47,132 bases of DNA from an uncultured Prevotella sp. (GTDB lineage: Bacteria; Bacteroidota; Bacteroidia; Bacteroidales; Bacteroidaceae), in assembly GCA_946998295.1 (NCBI GenBank), contig CAMPYS010000013.1:1-47132 (forward strand), in the 5' to 3' direction. Positions 1 to 7,958 of the stretch are shown one piece after another. The stretch's first letter is position 1, and every line of letters begins with the position of its first letter. The position numbers and the translations under genes were made by a program. The notes beneath the pieces were generated by a model, which saw only the letters and a program-made list of their open reading frames with translations, was not told where the DNA came from and did no database searches.

Positions 1-30
1 TTAGAAAATACTTAATAACCTCGATTACTG

Positions 31-141
31 TTCTACTTAAACCTATTCAATCGTTTTACTTAAACCTATTCTATCGTTTTACTTAAACTTATTCAATCGT
101 TCTACTTAAACTTATTCTATCGTTCTACTTAAACGATTTTT
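31..141. repeat. 23-bp tandem repeat array (4 full copies plus a partial)
   Basis: Four head-to-tail 23-bp units lie at 31-53, 54-76, 77-99 and 100-122, followed by a partial fifth that keeps the core TACTTAAAC and then diverges. There are no spacers. Units differ at few positions, and the unit ends alternate between CAATCG and CTATCG, giving a 46-bp super-period. A degenerate copy may precede position 31. The array lies about 175 bp beyond the terminator of the superoxide reductase gene. Its function is unknown: minisatellite or binding-site array. Confidence 0.85.
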
Positions 142-316
142 ACAATGCTTTTTATAGGTAATTTTTCTTTACAAATAACGCTTTACACACATAAACTAAT
201 GGAACGCACAAAATATCAAAAAAAAATAAACGAAAAAAAACATAACACCAAACAGAAGCTGCAAAACAAAGTATACCCGTAAAAGATTATAGCTTGTATA
301 ACAAGATTATATACAA

Positions 317-350
317 AAAGAGACCACCCTATAACAAAGGCAGCCTCTTT
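317..350 (-). terminator. Intrinsic terminator of the superoxide reductase gene
   Basis: Read on the minus strand, arms 350-339 and 328-317 form a 12-bp stem around a 10-nt loop, followed by a short T-run. Three of the pairs are G-U wobbles that form only in minus-strand RNA; the plus-strand transcript would have A-C mismatches there. This marks it as a one-way terminator. It starts 22 bp past the stop codon. Confidence 0.8.
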
Positions 351-372
351 ACCACGTAGAATTATGAACAAT

Positions 373-741
373 TTATTTTGATCTCCACAGTCCGTGTAAA
401 TTACAATATTCACGAGCATAAACATTTGTTGCATCTGTTTTAAACTCAGCAACTGGTTTGTCTGTTGGCTCAAGATACTTGCGGAGTAATTCGTTCTTGT
501 CAGTTATAAGTTCTATCATTTGGATATAATGTTTTTCAGTCATTGGGTGTTCTACCTCCCCTACTGTAACACGATAACCTCCATCTATTTTCTCTATTAT
601 TGGAACATGTTTCTCTGTTGCAGCATCTGTAGTATTTTCTACAAGATGCTTAAATTCTGTTAGTTCGTTATCTGAGGGAACTATAACTTCTATAATATTT
701 TTATTATTAATGCTTTTATAAATTTCGTTTCTTTTTGCCAT
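373..741 (-). CDS. Superoxide reductase, class III type (center I lost)
   Basis: A 122-residue desulfoferrodoxin-family protein that should reduce cytoplasmic superoxide to hydrogen peroxide. The catalytic center II ligands are present with family spacing: His45 (in EKHVP), His65 (in EHPM), His71, Cys113 and His116 (in CNLHGLW). The conserved Glu43-Lys44 pair precedes His45. The N-terminal 36 residues align with the desulforedoxin domain (AKRNEIYK start, then ENTTDAA), but all four cysteines of rubredoxin-like center I are replaced. This matches class III enzymes such as the one of Treponema pallidum. It is monocistronic, with its own TATCTTTG promoter and a terminator. The electron donor is not encoded nearby. 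Confidence 0.9.
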   Translation of the reverse strand: MAKRNEIYKSINNKNIIEVIVPSDNELTEFKHLVENTTDAATEKHVPIIEKIDGGYRVTVGEVEHPMTEKHYIQMIELITDKNELLRKYLEPTDKPVAEFKTDATNVYAREYCNLHGLWRSK

Positions 742-771
742 AATTATTTCTATTTTAATGCTTTTGTATTA

Positions 772-779
772 CAAAGATA
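772..779 (-). promoter_or_regulatory. Promoter -7 element of superoxide reductase gene
   Basis: TATCTTTG on the minus strand fits the Bacteroidetes -7 consensus TAnnTTTG and lies 30 bp upstream of the ATG. Confidence 0.7.
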
Positions 780-855
780 TACATAATAAATAGAATTACC
801 AAATAAACTCTGTAACTTTTACAATTATTTGTTTTTTTAAATGATATATAGTTAT

Positions 856-3800
856 TTATACAGATTTAAAAACAGTATCTAAAAGATCGTCCATTGTTCC
901 ATTTTTTGCAGCTGGCAAAGAATCTGCCATACGTAGATTATGGTCTGCTTTGTCAATATGTATGTTATCATCAAAACCAAGTATATACCTTATTGCTATG
1001 CGGTAGATACATTCTGTTGGTGCTAAACCATATACTTGATACTTGAAAATATGTCTAAGTCGTGCCTCTGGGTCAGGATAAGCTCTACAAAGTCCCTTAC
1101 TGTTATAAAGCCGTTTAACTATCTCTGTGATATACTGACCTGATTTCATATACAAATCGGCAAAAGTTTTTGTTGGATCGTCAAAACAGCCTGGGTTCTC
1201 TTGTTCCAATAGGGTAACCATCTTTTTTACCACTTGCTTTGGTGTAAATATCTGATTATTTTTCTGTGAAGGAATATAGTTAAATATATCCTCTTTTAAC
1301 TTTGGGTCAAAATAATTTACCAAACGTTTGCGCAACGCCATAAATTCTCGCACAGAGTCGTTAAAAACAACTTCATCAAATAAATGTCCCGTACTATGTT
1401 CTTTAGTTCCTGTCACATCATTAATATAGTCACCACCATCACGCAACAACCTAAATTGCTCCTTTGTAACACTTGTTACCTCTAAGAATACATCATCAGG
1501 CACACTCTCATCAAAATTTTGTAGTGTAGTTTCCTCATTTCCATAACCCATAAGGAAAGAAGGTATTGTTCGAGAGAAGCCACGCAAATGGTCTCTTATC
1601 TGTTCGTTTGTAACATCTTTCTTTTTTTCTATACGTTGTTGTTCGTAACTTTCGGCTATAATTTCGGAACCTTTGTCTAAAAGGTCTCTTGTTTTATCCT
1701 GTATAATATGTGTCAGATTATCATCAATAGCGGTTTTATCTGCTTCGGCTTTAAATTTTATATCTTCTTGCTGTTGAGTTGTTTTTCCTTGACAGTCCAT
1801 CTCACACTGGTGGTCTATCCTCTTTTTTTCTATAGATGCTTGATAAAAATGTTTACCCAACTGGTCATTAATAGCTGACTTAATACGCATAGAAGCTATG
1901 TCGTGGTTACGCTTAGAGAGTTTGGTTACTTCTATCGTTCCAGATTCGTCTTTTGCATGAGATAGCAAAACATTAGAAAGATGGCTGCTAACATTGTCTA
2001 ATAACTGTTCTTCTGCGCTCTTACCTTTTTTCTCTTTAGCTTGGCTATATTTGTGTATTCGGTCAGCTATAAATTCGTTAAACTCGTCTTTACGTTCTTC
2101 ATATATTTTATCACCAAACAATTTTTCTTGCAATTCGGTAACTATTTCTTTATCAGGCACAGCATTTCCTTTTTGGTCTACACAGTTAGATAGCTCATCT
2201 ACATCATTTGCATTTACTTCGGCTTTTTTCTCTTTTACAGGTTCAAACTTGTTAATGATATCTATAATCCCTGCAGAACAACCATAGACATTAGCAATAT
2301 TGGCAAACAAAAAGTTGCTCATAAATCCACTGCGTACCACTTCTTTAGATCGTATCTTCCTTGGGATAAGCATAACTTGCTCTGCACAAAGTGGCATCAT
2401 CTCGCCATCTTCGTCTTCGCCTATCACAGGAAAGAAATTAAGTAGGTTTTTTATGTTATTTTTTCTTGTATCGCTATCTCCATAACCTGAAGCTGTGTAG
2501 GATGATAGACCGTTAGCCATTTCCTCGTAGATTGTTAACGTTCGGGCTGGGTCAAAGTCAAAGATATAAGCATTCTCTTTGCGATGATACTTTTTGTCTT
2601 CACCTATATATAAATAAGGTGTCTGAGCTCTAAAAGCTGCCTGCATATATTGAGCAGGACTCTTCATATTGCTAAGTATCAGCACAGCTGTCCATTCTGG
2701 TACGGTTACTCCTGTTGTAAGCTGTCCGACAGATAGTGTTATTGTTCCTTGTGGATGTTCGGCTATAGCTTTACGTACACGTATGAGTGAACTGTCATCT
2801 TCTATTATCTCATCATCATCTGTCTTTCCGTTACCTGCTGCAACAACAATCTCTATATCTGCAAACTCAGGGTGTCGCTTGGTGTCTCTTAACTTCTCTG
2901 CCAGTTTCTTTGCAGAGTCTACACGGTTGAGCAGCCAAAAGCTGTGGCGTAACTCTTTACGCAACGTTATAGTGGAAAAGGGATAACGAGTGTTTCTGCT
3001 TAGTGCATCTATCCACTTGTCTACAGCCTCATCATATTTAAATTTTCCATTCTCTACCTTAAAAAACTCATTAAGGTCAAAAGCGTATGCCTCTGTATCA
3101 CCGTTTACCTCTACCCCACTACGAACCTTTTCTGTTACTATATCGCTCATACGATATGTATACATATTTAGCTTAGGCATGTCAAGGTATGGGTTTTCGC
3201 CCTTAGAGTAGTCCCAGTTTTCTTTTGCCTTGCACTCGTCGGCATATGTCCAATTAAAAATAGCTCCTTGTGGAAACTTCTCGTTTGCCAGAGCCTTAAA
3301 GGGTGTACCACTTAGGTGGAGAGTATGTTTACGTTTTATTTGGTCGAACGCTACATCGGTTTTGTAGGTATCTACACCCTCGTGGGCCTCGTCTATAACT
3401 AACAAGTCCCAATGTATTTTTGCCACTTCGTCTAATTTAGAAATTATTCCACCAAAGTTGATAGAACCTTTCAGGTCTTGCAGACTTACAAACTCTATAC
3501 AGTTTTTTGTTTTGTTCGGTTGCTTTATATACTCTATATACTTGTCACGTGTAAGACAAGGGATATCCTTATGTTTAAGTAACGACTCTACCTTACTAAC
3601 AAACAGATAGTGTTCTTGGCCTACAAACTTTAGATAATCTTCATACCAAGAGTTGGCAATGGCAGGACGATTAGTTACAACAAGTACATTTTTAAACTTC
3701 ATACGCATACACAGGTCATAAACTGCCAAAGTTTTACCAAATCGTGGTTTAGCGTTCCAAAGGTATTCGGTCTCGGGACTGTTAGTAAAGCTACTCACTG

Positions 3801-4218
3801 TTTTGCTTACAGCCGTTTCCTGACTATCTCGCAACGTATACTGCTGACATATACTTTTTTTGCCTTTTATTATACCTCTGTTAGCACGAAAATCATAAAA
3901 ACAGTTGCGGCTTTCGTCTATACCTATTTTAAACCACTCTGTATGGGGCTTCTGTTCATAGCCCAAGTTGCACAGATAAGCGTGAAACGCTGTGTCTAAA
4001 AAAGTATCATACGAGCCCTCATAAACAGCGTTGCCTCGCCACTTCAACACCCACTTAATATCTGCTGTGTGGCATTGTTGTTTTATACGGTCTTCCACCT
4101 CTTTTTGCTCTGTGTAACCTATCTTTACCCAGCCGTTATGGTCAATAACTCCCGGAGTAATATAAGCATAAATCTGTGGTAAAGCCACATGGGTGGTTTG
4201 TATGTTAGGTGTTTTCAT
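856..4218 (-). CDS. Restriction protein: GIY-YIG-like domain, SF2 helicase, degenerate methyltransferase domain
   Basis: A 1120-residue protein, probably the DNA-translocating and cleaving subunit of an R-M system. Residues 14-100 resemble the T5orf172/MUG113 branch of GIY-YIG nucleases (IYAYI, GWVKIGYT, Arg44, then EWFKI). Residues 150-535 are an SF2 helicase: Walker A PRFGKT 158-163, DEAH 276-279, SGTP 303-306, motif V TTGVTVPEW 501-509, motif VI QYMQAAFRAQTP 523-534. A long charged, helix-rich region follows. Residues 987-1120 resemble the N-terminal half of an N6-adenine methyltransferase (FTPKQVVKKM; FADLYMKSGQY at 1019-1029 where the SAM loop would be), with no NPPY. The start codon overlaps the methyltransferase stop by one base (TGATG), so translation is probably coupled. 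GC content is visibly above neighbours, suggesting transfer. The nuclease activity is inferred from fold similarity only. Confidence 0.8.
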   Translation of the reverse strand: MKTPNIQTTHVALPQIYAYITPGVIDHNGWVKIGYTEQKEVEDRIKQQCHTADIKWVLKWRGNAVYEGSYDTFLDTAFHAYLCNLGYEQKPHTEWFKIGIDESRNCFYDFRANRGIIKGKKSICQQYTLRDSQETAVSKTVSSFTNSPETEYLWNAKPRFGKTLAVYDLCMRMKFKNVLVVTNRPAIANSWYEDYLKFVGQEHYLFVSKVESLLKHKDIPCLTRDKYIEYIKQPNKTKNCIEFVSLQDLKGSINFGGIISKLDEVAKIHWDLLVIDEAHEGVDTYKTDVAFDQIKRKHTLHLSGTPFKALANEKFPQGAIFNWTYADECKAKENWDYSKGENPYLDMPKLNMYTYRMSDIVTEKVRSGVEVNGDTEAYAFDLNEFFKVENGKFKYDEAVDKWIDALSRNTRYPFSTITLRKELRHSFWLLNRVDSAKKLAEKLRDTKRHPEFADIEIVVAAGNGKTDDDEIIEDDSSLIRVRKAIAEHPQGTITLSVGQLTTGVTVPEWTAVLILSNMKSPAQYMQAAFRAQTPYLYIGEDKKYHRKENAYIFDFDPARTLTIYEEMANGLSSYTASGYGDSDTRKNNIKNLLNFFPVIGEDEDGEMMPLCAEQVMLIPRKIRSKEVVRSGFMSNFLFANIANVYGCSAGIIDIINKFEPVKEKKAEVNANDVDELSNCVDQKGNAVPDKEIVTELQEKLFGDKIYEERKDEFNEFIADRIHKYSQAKEKKGKSAEEQLLDNVSSHLSNVLLSHAKDESGTIEVTKLSKRNHDIASMRIKSAINDQLGKHFYQASIEKKRIDHQCEMDCQGKTTQQQEDIKFKAEADKTAIDDNLTHIIQDKTRDLLDKGSEIIAESYEQQRIEKKKDVTNEQIRDHLRGFSRTIPSFLMGYGNEETTLQNFDESVPDDVFLEVTSVTKEQFRLLRDGGDYINDVTGTKEHSTGHLFDEVVFNDSVREFMALRKRLVNYFDPKLKEDIFNYIPSQKNNQIFTPKQVVKKMVTLLEQENPGCFDDPTKTFADLYMKSGQYITEIVKRLYNSKGLCRAYPDPEARLRHIFKYQVYGLAPTECIYRIAIRYILGFDDNIHIDKADHNLRMADSLPAAKNGTMDDLLDTVFKSV

Positions 4219-6275
4219 CAGTCCATCTCCTTTACGTTAGTTTCTATAAAGTTGCGTTCTTCTGCTGTCAGTCCATATTTGTCATAAAGTTGCAAATCTA
4301 TCTCGTGCACACTCTTTGTCCAATCGATGTCGGAGGAAGAAGTAAAGTCTTGCAAAGGGACGTACTTCCAAGTCTTAGGAGGATTATCCTGTGTTACTTT
4401 TAATACTCCGAGCATTGTACGGGCAAACTTGCTTTTTATGTATTTCAACAAGTTTTGTGCTTCTTGCTCTGTGTCAAAGCAACCTATACTCATGAATGTT
4501 TGTGTATGGCCGATTAACGGCTTGCCGATTAACGGCGTAGATAATACCTCACCCAATGCTCCAGAACCGTTTGACTTAGGAACAAATACTTTCCACTTTG
4601 AGAGATTATTTGGATAGTCAACATATTTTCGCTTCATAAAATGAATAGTTCTGCCTATTCCTTTTTGCAATCCATATACTTGAAAATATTCATCTACAGA
4701 AGAGGGAATATCATCCGTGAACAATTCTGGTAGTTTATCAAAAATATTAGAATGTAGGAATTTCCCTGATGAAAAATAATCCTTATATATGGGAAAATCC
4801 TCAAATAAAGTATCTTTAATCCGATAACAGCTACTCATATATATTATTTTTGCTATTTCTTCATTGGGTATTGAATTTACTTTATGTAGAATAGTATTTA
4901 ATTCAGGTGTATGAGTAAAAACATCAATAGCACCAAAGTTATCTTTGTAATTTCTATATGTAATGACCACTCCTCCCTTTATGTCTGTATTTGGAAACAC
5001 TTTGCTACTATCCTGTTCATACATCAATACTTTTAGATGAGGGTCGCTAAGCATCTTCTTATTCCATTCTTTCGGTGTTTGCCCTGCATTGAAGAGAAAT
5101 CTGGCAGGTGTTATTAATAATACATTTCTTGCTATGGAGTATGAAGCATCCATAAAATAATGGTATAATGGTAAATCTTTTGTGTATTCTTTACTTTCTT
5201 GATACGGTGGATTTCCAATAACGAAATCGAATTTCATAGTGAGTTTAGTTTTATGATAGGTTATATATTTTTTATTAATAAAATCTATGTAAAGACATTC
5301 AAACATGTTTGGTATGTTATCTGTAGATAGCAGCCAACGGCTAAGCCTGCAACGTTTGCCGTTATGTAACAGAATGTTATTTTGAGAACATCCCTGACAA
5401 GGAATGGTAGTTGTAGTGTTAGCAGAAAACAAATTGGTTTCTGTAGTACGTTGTTCGTAACAAGAACAGGGCACAACTCCTTTCAGTCCATCCATCTGCC
5501 AAACATTCCATGATATTATCTCTGCCGCTTTGAGCATAGTATCCTTATCAGGCTTGACACCGAAATGCTGCTCATGATATTCGTTAAAAGTGGCAAGAAG
5601 TGACTCACGCGCCAACAGCAGATTGTCGCCCTGCCACTCATAACCATACACACTACCAAGTGCCAAGAGTGCCCAATGCTTCCACTCTTTGTCTGTGCTA
5701 TTACTATTAACCACTTGCAGCTTACGGTCAAGCATACCTACACGATTGTTTATATCAATAGGTTCTCCAGAAACTGTGTCGTAACGTGAAGTAAGGAAAG
5801 GAGCCTCTCCGCAAGTAATCTCTAAAATGGTTGTTAGTATATAGTTTTTCCAAGAGTCTTGTGAGTTGTCAAAATAATGTGGAGTGGTATGCCACTCTAC
5901 ATCAATAAAATTGTTCATCTTCTTAACAACCCATAAGGGTGTAAACACTTCTGCCATTTGGCGAGAGCGGCGCATCTGTTCGCTTCGGCTTTTCAGAGCT
6001 CGAGGCATAATAATATTTCCATGCTTACCTGTAATAGCAGCTACCGTTATATTGTCGTTATAACCATAACCTTTGCCATAATCAATATAACTATCTGTAG
6101 CCCAAAATATATTTTTGTTTGTAGTATGGTCTATTAACAGTACTTCAAGTAGTTTCGGGTTTTCATATAGTAAGTTATTTTCAAGAATATCTATAGACTC
6201 AGGCATCTTTTTATTGTCTATTATATATAAAATGTTATTTAGTAAGAAATCAGAAACTTGCCATTTCGTGGGCAA
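4218..6275 (-). CDS. Eco57I-like N6-adenine DNA methyltransferase of an R-M system
   Basis: Predicted SAM-dependent adenine methyltransferase that protects and probably specifies the recognition site. Visible parts, numbered from a TTG start at 6275: VFTPLWVVKKM (110-120), a motif-I-like LEITCGEAPFL (151-161), paired cysteines 270/272 and 293/296 that may bind zinc, and the catalytic NPPY at 355-358. The region after NPPY should hold the target-recognition domain. The motif order suits gamma-class enzymes. The start is uncertain: the TTG at 6275 lies inside the end of dacA (26-bp overlap), while the first ATG is at 6206, 43 bp past the dacA stop. No promoter element was found between, so co-transcription with folP-dacA is likely. 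GC content is uneven: about 48% at 5521-5700 and about 25% at 4741-4920 (hand count), as if the specificity part had been exchanged. Confidence 0.85.
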   Translation of the reverse strand: MPTKWQVSDFLLNNILYIIDNKKMPESIDILENNLLYENPKLLEVLLIDHTTNKNIFWATDSYIDYGKGYGYNDNITVAAITGKHGNIIMPRALKSRSEQMRRSRQMAEVFTPLWVVKKMNNFIDVEWHTTPHYFDNSQDSWKNYILTTILEITCGEAPFLTSRYDTVSGEPIDINNRVGMLDRKLQVVNSNSTDKEWKHWALLALGSVYGYEWQGDNLLLARESLLATFNEYHEQHFGVKPDKDTMLKAAEIISWNVWQMDGLKGVVPCSCYEQRTTETNLFSANTTTTIPCQGCSQNNILLHNGKRCRLSRWLLSTDNIPNMFECLYIDFINKKYITYHKTKLTMKFDFVIGNPPYQESKEYTKDLPLYHYFMDASYSIARNVLLITPARFLFNAGQTPKEWNKKMLSDPHLKVLMYEQDSSKVFPNTDIKGGVVITYRNYKDNFGAIDVFTHTPELNTILHKVNSIPNEEIAKIIYMSSCYRIKDTLFEDFPIYKDYFSSGKFLHSNIFDKLPELFTDDIPSSVDEYFQVYGLQKGIGRTIHFMKRKYVDYPNNLSKWKVFVPKSNGSGALGEVLSTPLIGKPLIGHTQTFMSIGCFDTEQEAQNLLKYIKSKFARTMLGVLKVTQDNPPKTWKYVPLQDFTSSSDIDWTKSVHEIDLQLYDKYGLTAEERNFIETNVKEMD

Positions 6276-7035
6276 TAATGCTCTCTAACTGTTCTGCAGA
6301 CAACCTTACTTGAAATTTTCCTTTTATTGCTACAGATATATTTCCAGTTTCTTCAGAAACAACAATAGCAACAGCATCAGAGTCTTGGGATATACCCATA
6401 GCTGCCCTATGGCGCAAACCAAATTGCTTTGGTATGTCTTGGCTATGACTAACAGGAAGGATACATCCTGCTGCCTTTATACGTTTTTTTGATATTATCA
6501 TAGCTCCATCATGAAGTGGAGAGTTTTTAAAAAATATGTTTTCTATCAAACGCTGTCCTATTAAGGCGTCTATAACATCGCCTGTTTCAACTATATCCGA
6601 CAGGCTAATACCTCTCTCTAAAACTATAAGTGCTCCAACTTTTCCTTTAGACATATTAATACATGCCATAACTATAGGCATTATGGTTTCTCTGTCTATA
6701 TCTTTTTTATTACGTTTATCCACACGATTGATAAATCGCATTATGTTAAGCACCTTTTGATGAGCACCAAGGTTATATAAGAAATGGCGTATTTCCTCTT
6801 GAAACAAAACTATTATGCCTATAACTCCTACAGATATTAGTTTGTCCATAATGCTACCTAATAGCCTCATTTCAAGAACTTTATTTATAAATAGCCATAA
6901 AAGAACAAAAATCATTATCCCGTAAAAAACGTTTAATGATCTTGATTCTTTCATTATCTTATAAATATAATATAAGATAAATGCTACCAAAAAAATATCT
7001 ATAATATCTTTTATACCAAAGTCAAAAAAAATCAT
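6250..7035 (-). CDS. dacA: Diadenylate cyclase, CdaA type
   Basis: A 261-residue membrane-anchored enzyme that condenses two ATP into cyclic di-AMP, a second messenger for potassium, osmotic and wall homeostasis. Three hydrophobic segments lie within the first 80 residues, followed by a DisA_N domain with the catalytic DGA motif (176-178, SPLHDGAMII) and the RHR motif (208-210). Length and layout match CdaA. It follows folP by 6 bp and clearly belongs to the same operon. In Firmicutes cdaA neighbours cdaR and glmM; neither is present here, so regulation must differ. Its last codons overlap the possible TTG start of the downstream methyltransferase. Confidence 0.95.
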   Translation of the reverse strand: MIFFDFGIKDIIDIFLVAFILYYIYKIMKESRSLNVFYGIMIFVLLWLFINKVLEMRLLGSIMDKLISVGVIGIIVLFQEEIRHFLYNLGAHQKVLNIMRFINRVDKRNKKDIDRETIMPIVMACINMSKGKVGALIVLERGISLSDIVETGDVIDALIGQRLIENIFFKNSPLHDGAMIISKKRIKAAGCILPVSHSQDIPKQFGLRHRAAMGISQDSDAVAIVVSEETGNISVAIKGKFQVRLSAEQLESIIAHEMASF

Positions 7036-7041
7036 ATTTAG

Positions 7042-7878
7042 CTATGGTTTAAGTTGTAGGCTCTCATATATTTTTACGGCTTGAACAGCTTCACGTACAT
7101 CATGAACTCTCAAGATGCTTGCACCTTTCATTAGTGCTATCATGTTTAAAGCAGTTGTACCGTTAAGACTTTCGTCTGCTGTTATACCTAATAACTGATG
7201 TATCATTCTTTTTCTGCTAATACCTACTAAAATAGGAAGTTCAAGAGCAAGGAGATGTTCCATTTCGTTTAATACAGCATAGTTGCCTGCAACAGGTTCT
7301 TTGCCAAAACCAAAGCCAGGATCAAGTATTATATCTTTTTGTCCAATTGCTCGTAGTTCTTGCACTTCACGTGAGAAGTTAATTAACATGTCATGTATGT
7401 TTGGTGCTTTTGACATTAAGATGTAAGGTGTTCCCAGTGTAGCTACCGTTTTAAACATTTCAGGGTCTTTTCCCTCTTCTACATCGTTAATAATATCAGC
7501 TCCAAAGTCTTCAATACATTTGCGTGCTATAGTTGCTCTAAAAGTGTCTATAGATATAATAGCTTCAGGGTGTATCTCTTTAATAATAGGTAAAGCAAAG
7601 TTTAATCTTCTCATTTCTTCAGCCTCATCAACAACATCTCCACCTGGTCGTGTTGAACAAGCACCTACATCTATGATAGTTGCACCTTGAGATAGAATTT
7701 CGTTTACACGATTAACAATATCCTCTTTCGTTTGCTTTCTACTATTAGCATAAAAAGAGTCTGGTGTAACATTTAAAATGCCCATTACAGAGGGTTTAGA
7801 AAGATCCATTAATTGTCCTCTAACGTTTATAGTATAGTTTACAGGATTATATTGGTTTACTATTTTTAAATTTTCCAT
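7042..7878 (-). CDS. folP: Dihydropteroate synthase
   Basis: A 278-residue TIM-barrel enzyme joining p-aminobenzoate to 6-hydroxymethyl-dihydropterin diphosphate in folate synthesis; it is the sulfonamide target. GILNVTPDSF (33-42) and the loop ACSTRPGG are diagnostic. First gene of the folP-dacA unit. The TAACTTTG promoter element lies only 4 bp before this ATG, so the mRNA would have almost no leader. The conserved strand TINVRGQLMDLS begins about residue 16, which leaves no later ATG that keeps the whole domain. The given start is therefore kept. Confidence 0.95.
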   Translation of the reverse strand: MENLKIVNQYNPVNYTINVRGQLMDLSKPSVMGILNVTPDSFYANSRKQTKEDIVNRVNEILSQGATIIDVGACSTRPGGDVVDEAEEMRRLNFALPIIKEIHPEAIISIDTFRATIARKCIEDFGADIINDVEEGKDPEMFKTVATLGTPYILMSKAPNIHDMLINFSREVQELRAIGQKDIILDPGFGFGKEPVAGNYAVLNEMEHLLALELPILVGISRKRMIHQLLGITADESLNGTTALNMIALMKGASILRVHDVREAVQAVKIYESLQLKP

Positions 7879-7882
7879 ATCG

Positions 7883-7890
7883 CAAAGTTA
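7883..7890 (-). promoter_or_regulatory. Promoter -7 element of folP-dacA (R-M) operon
   Basis: TAACTTTG on the minus strand ends 4 bp upstream of the folP ATG. The usual distance from this element to +1 would put transcription start at or within a few bases of the start codon. Confidence 0.55.
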
Positions 7891-7958
7891 GCATAAAAGT
7901 TATATAACCCATTTAATGCTATATAACTTTTTAGTTTTATTTAAAATAATAAATATAA

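Larger units (their letters stand above)
1..372. other. Intergenic region at left edge
   Basis: No convincing gene is visible. The stretch holds the 23-bp repeat array, an A-rich segment around 210-245, and the terminator of the superoxide reductase gene at 317-350. An open frame of 85 codons crosses the repeat-distal part but overlaps the terminator and the superoxide reductase gene in another frame, so it is not called. Confidence 0.6.

Noticed and set aside
31..141. CRISPR array
   Set aside because: The 23-bp units are directly abutting with no spacers, and no cas genes are nearby.
216..473. 85-residue open frame on the minus strand
   Set aside because: It overlaps the superoxide reductase gene in another frame and spans its terminator; its hydrophobic, Phe-rich translation is typical of A+T-rich antisense frames.
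856..6275. DISARM, BREX or type I R-M system
   Set aside because: There is no specificity subunit, no DUF1998 or PLD gene, no PglZ or BrxL; only two genes, and the nuclease candidate is GIY-YIG-like.
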